Below, piece by piece: positions 6,247 through 6,560 of a DNA stretch of 6,560 bases. This stretch comes from Deltaproteobacteria bacterium UBA3076 (GTDB lineage Bacteria; Desulfobacterota; Dissulfuribacteria; Dissulfuribacterales; UBA3076). The notes beneath the pieces were generated by a model. The model worked only from the letters and a program-made list of their open reading frames with translations, searched no databases and was not told where the DNA came from. The translations under genes were made by a program, and so were the position numbers. Where the stretch lies: NCBI GenBank assembly GCA_002367355.1, contig DFBQ01000009.1, positions 1 through 6,560 on the forward strand. Direction: 5' to 3'. The stretch's first letter is position 1. Every line of letters begins with the position of its first letter.

Positions 6247-6315
6247 AATCCAAATTATGCACCGCCCGTTTGGCCCGCTTAAACTTGATTCACTTTCTTT
6301 CCTTGTAACCGTTCA
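6247..6315 (+). other. 5' flank of the group II intron insertion, with IBS1 candidate
   Basis: No gene is visible here. The last six bases (CGTTCA, 6310-6315) complement the intron's EBS1 candidate, and TGTA (6304-6307) could pair with TACA (6487-6490) as a short IBS2/EBS2. On the minus strand CATAAT (6254-6259) could serve as a -10 box for the small ORF and transglycosylase, but no good -35 is seen. Confidence 0.4.
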
Positions 6316-6560
6316 GTGCGGCCGGGCAAGGTCGCATATTCCAGCGGGTGTGAATCCCGCTCCAGCAAGGCAGGCCAGCCACTGGATAGAGGACCCTGGG
6401 CCGGCGGGAGTAATTCCAAAGGTCAAGCACAGGGCGATCAAGACAACAGGCCGTAAGCGCAAGCTAAAGTGATTGAGCCTCGTAAGTACATAATGGGAAG
6501 GACGACGCAGTTGAACGTGTCGGAAGTCAACACAGTGGAGGGCGTATGGCAAGTGTTCCT
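6316..6560 (+). mobile_element. 5' part of a group II intron (domain I), cut by the window end
   Basis: The stretch begins GTGCG, matching the bacterial group II GUGYG 5' consensus. It then folds into short hairpins as expected for domain I: GCGGCC (6318-6323) with GGTCGC (6330-6335, one G-U), AGCGGG (6343-6348) with CCCGCT (6356-6361), CCAG (6375-6378) with CTGG (6382-6385), and GTTGA (6510-6514) with TCAAC (6527-6531). The phrases GGCCGTAAG and GAACGTGTCGGAAG are typical in style of intron domain I. TGAACG (6512-6517), in EBS1 position about 200 nt in, is the exact complement of CGTTCA (6310-6315) immediately before the boundary. The intron is on the plus strand, opposite to all genes, and its reverse transcriptase/maturase should lie to the right. 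A cobalamin riboswitch was considered and is less likely. Confidence 0.75.

Noticed and set aside
6341..6440. Cobalamin-riboswitch-like phrases (GGTGTGAATCCCGC, AGCCACTGG) on the plus strand
   Set aside because: The order and spacing do not build the full cobalamin core. The GTGCG start, domain I-type hairpins and EBS1/IBS1 match explain the stretch better as a group II intron.
6257..6552. Open frames on both strands across the intron region (plus 6257-6472, minus 6313-6552)
   Set aside because: They run through structured intron RNA, lack ribosome binding sites, and their translations look like chance sequence.

Overview
The window is the edge of a Gram-negative chromosome region, about half GC. 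Five protein genes all lie on the minus strand, and every product carries a signal peptide, a lipobox or membrane helices. The cell type follows from a periplasmic lytic transglycosylase, a lipoprotein and several Sec-exported proteins. The mix of TTAGC heptad repeats, a group II intron and this gene style would fit a Desulfobacterota-like or gammaproteobacterial genome. That assignment is a guess, because no phylogenetic marker is present.

In transcription order (right to left) the genes are: a possible 26-codon small ORF (6196-6116); a family 1 (SLT-type) lytic transglycosylase (6063-5257); a 472-residue lipoprotein with helical repeats and a separate beta-rich C-terminal domain (5109-3691); a small four-helix membrane protein (3673-3302); a 523-residue exported protein with a basic coiled coil and an LPP20/FlgT-like motif (3143-1572); and a 494-residue exported TPR protein carrying the same motif (1559-75). 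The lipoprotein and membrane protein are 17 bp apart, and the last two genes are 12 bp apart, so these look like two cotranscribed pairs. The gaps of 147 and 158 bp between the blocks could hold promoters. Only the transglycosylase has a function I can name. The rest look like a cell-envelope assembly of unknown role.

The non-coding parts are unusually structured. Tandem 7-bp units with the core TTAGC (GCTAA on the other strand) occur at the far left end and as two inverted four-unit clusters around the small ORF. A second, long interrupted inverted repeat whose ends read TTAGCCAC/GTGGCTAA fills the gap between the transglycosylase and the lipoprotein gene, so the transglycosylase gene lies between two hairpin-type elements. 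The stop codons of the TPR gene and the small ORF are inside heptads, and that of the transglycosylase directly abuts a repeat arm.

At the right end, on the plus strand and opposite to all the genes, the last 245 bases look like the 5' part of a group II intron. It starts GTGCG, folds into several short domain I-like hairpins and has a 6-nt EBS1/IBS1-type match to the upstream flank. Its reverse transcriptase would lie beyond the window.
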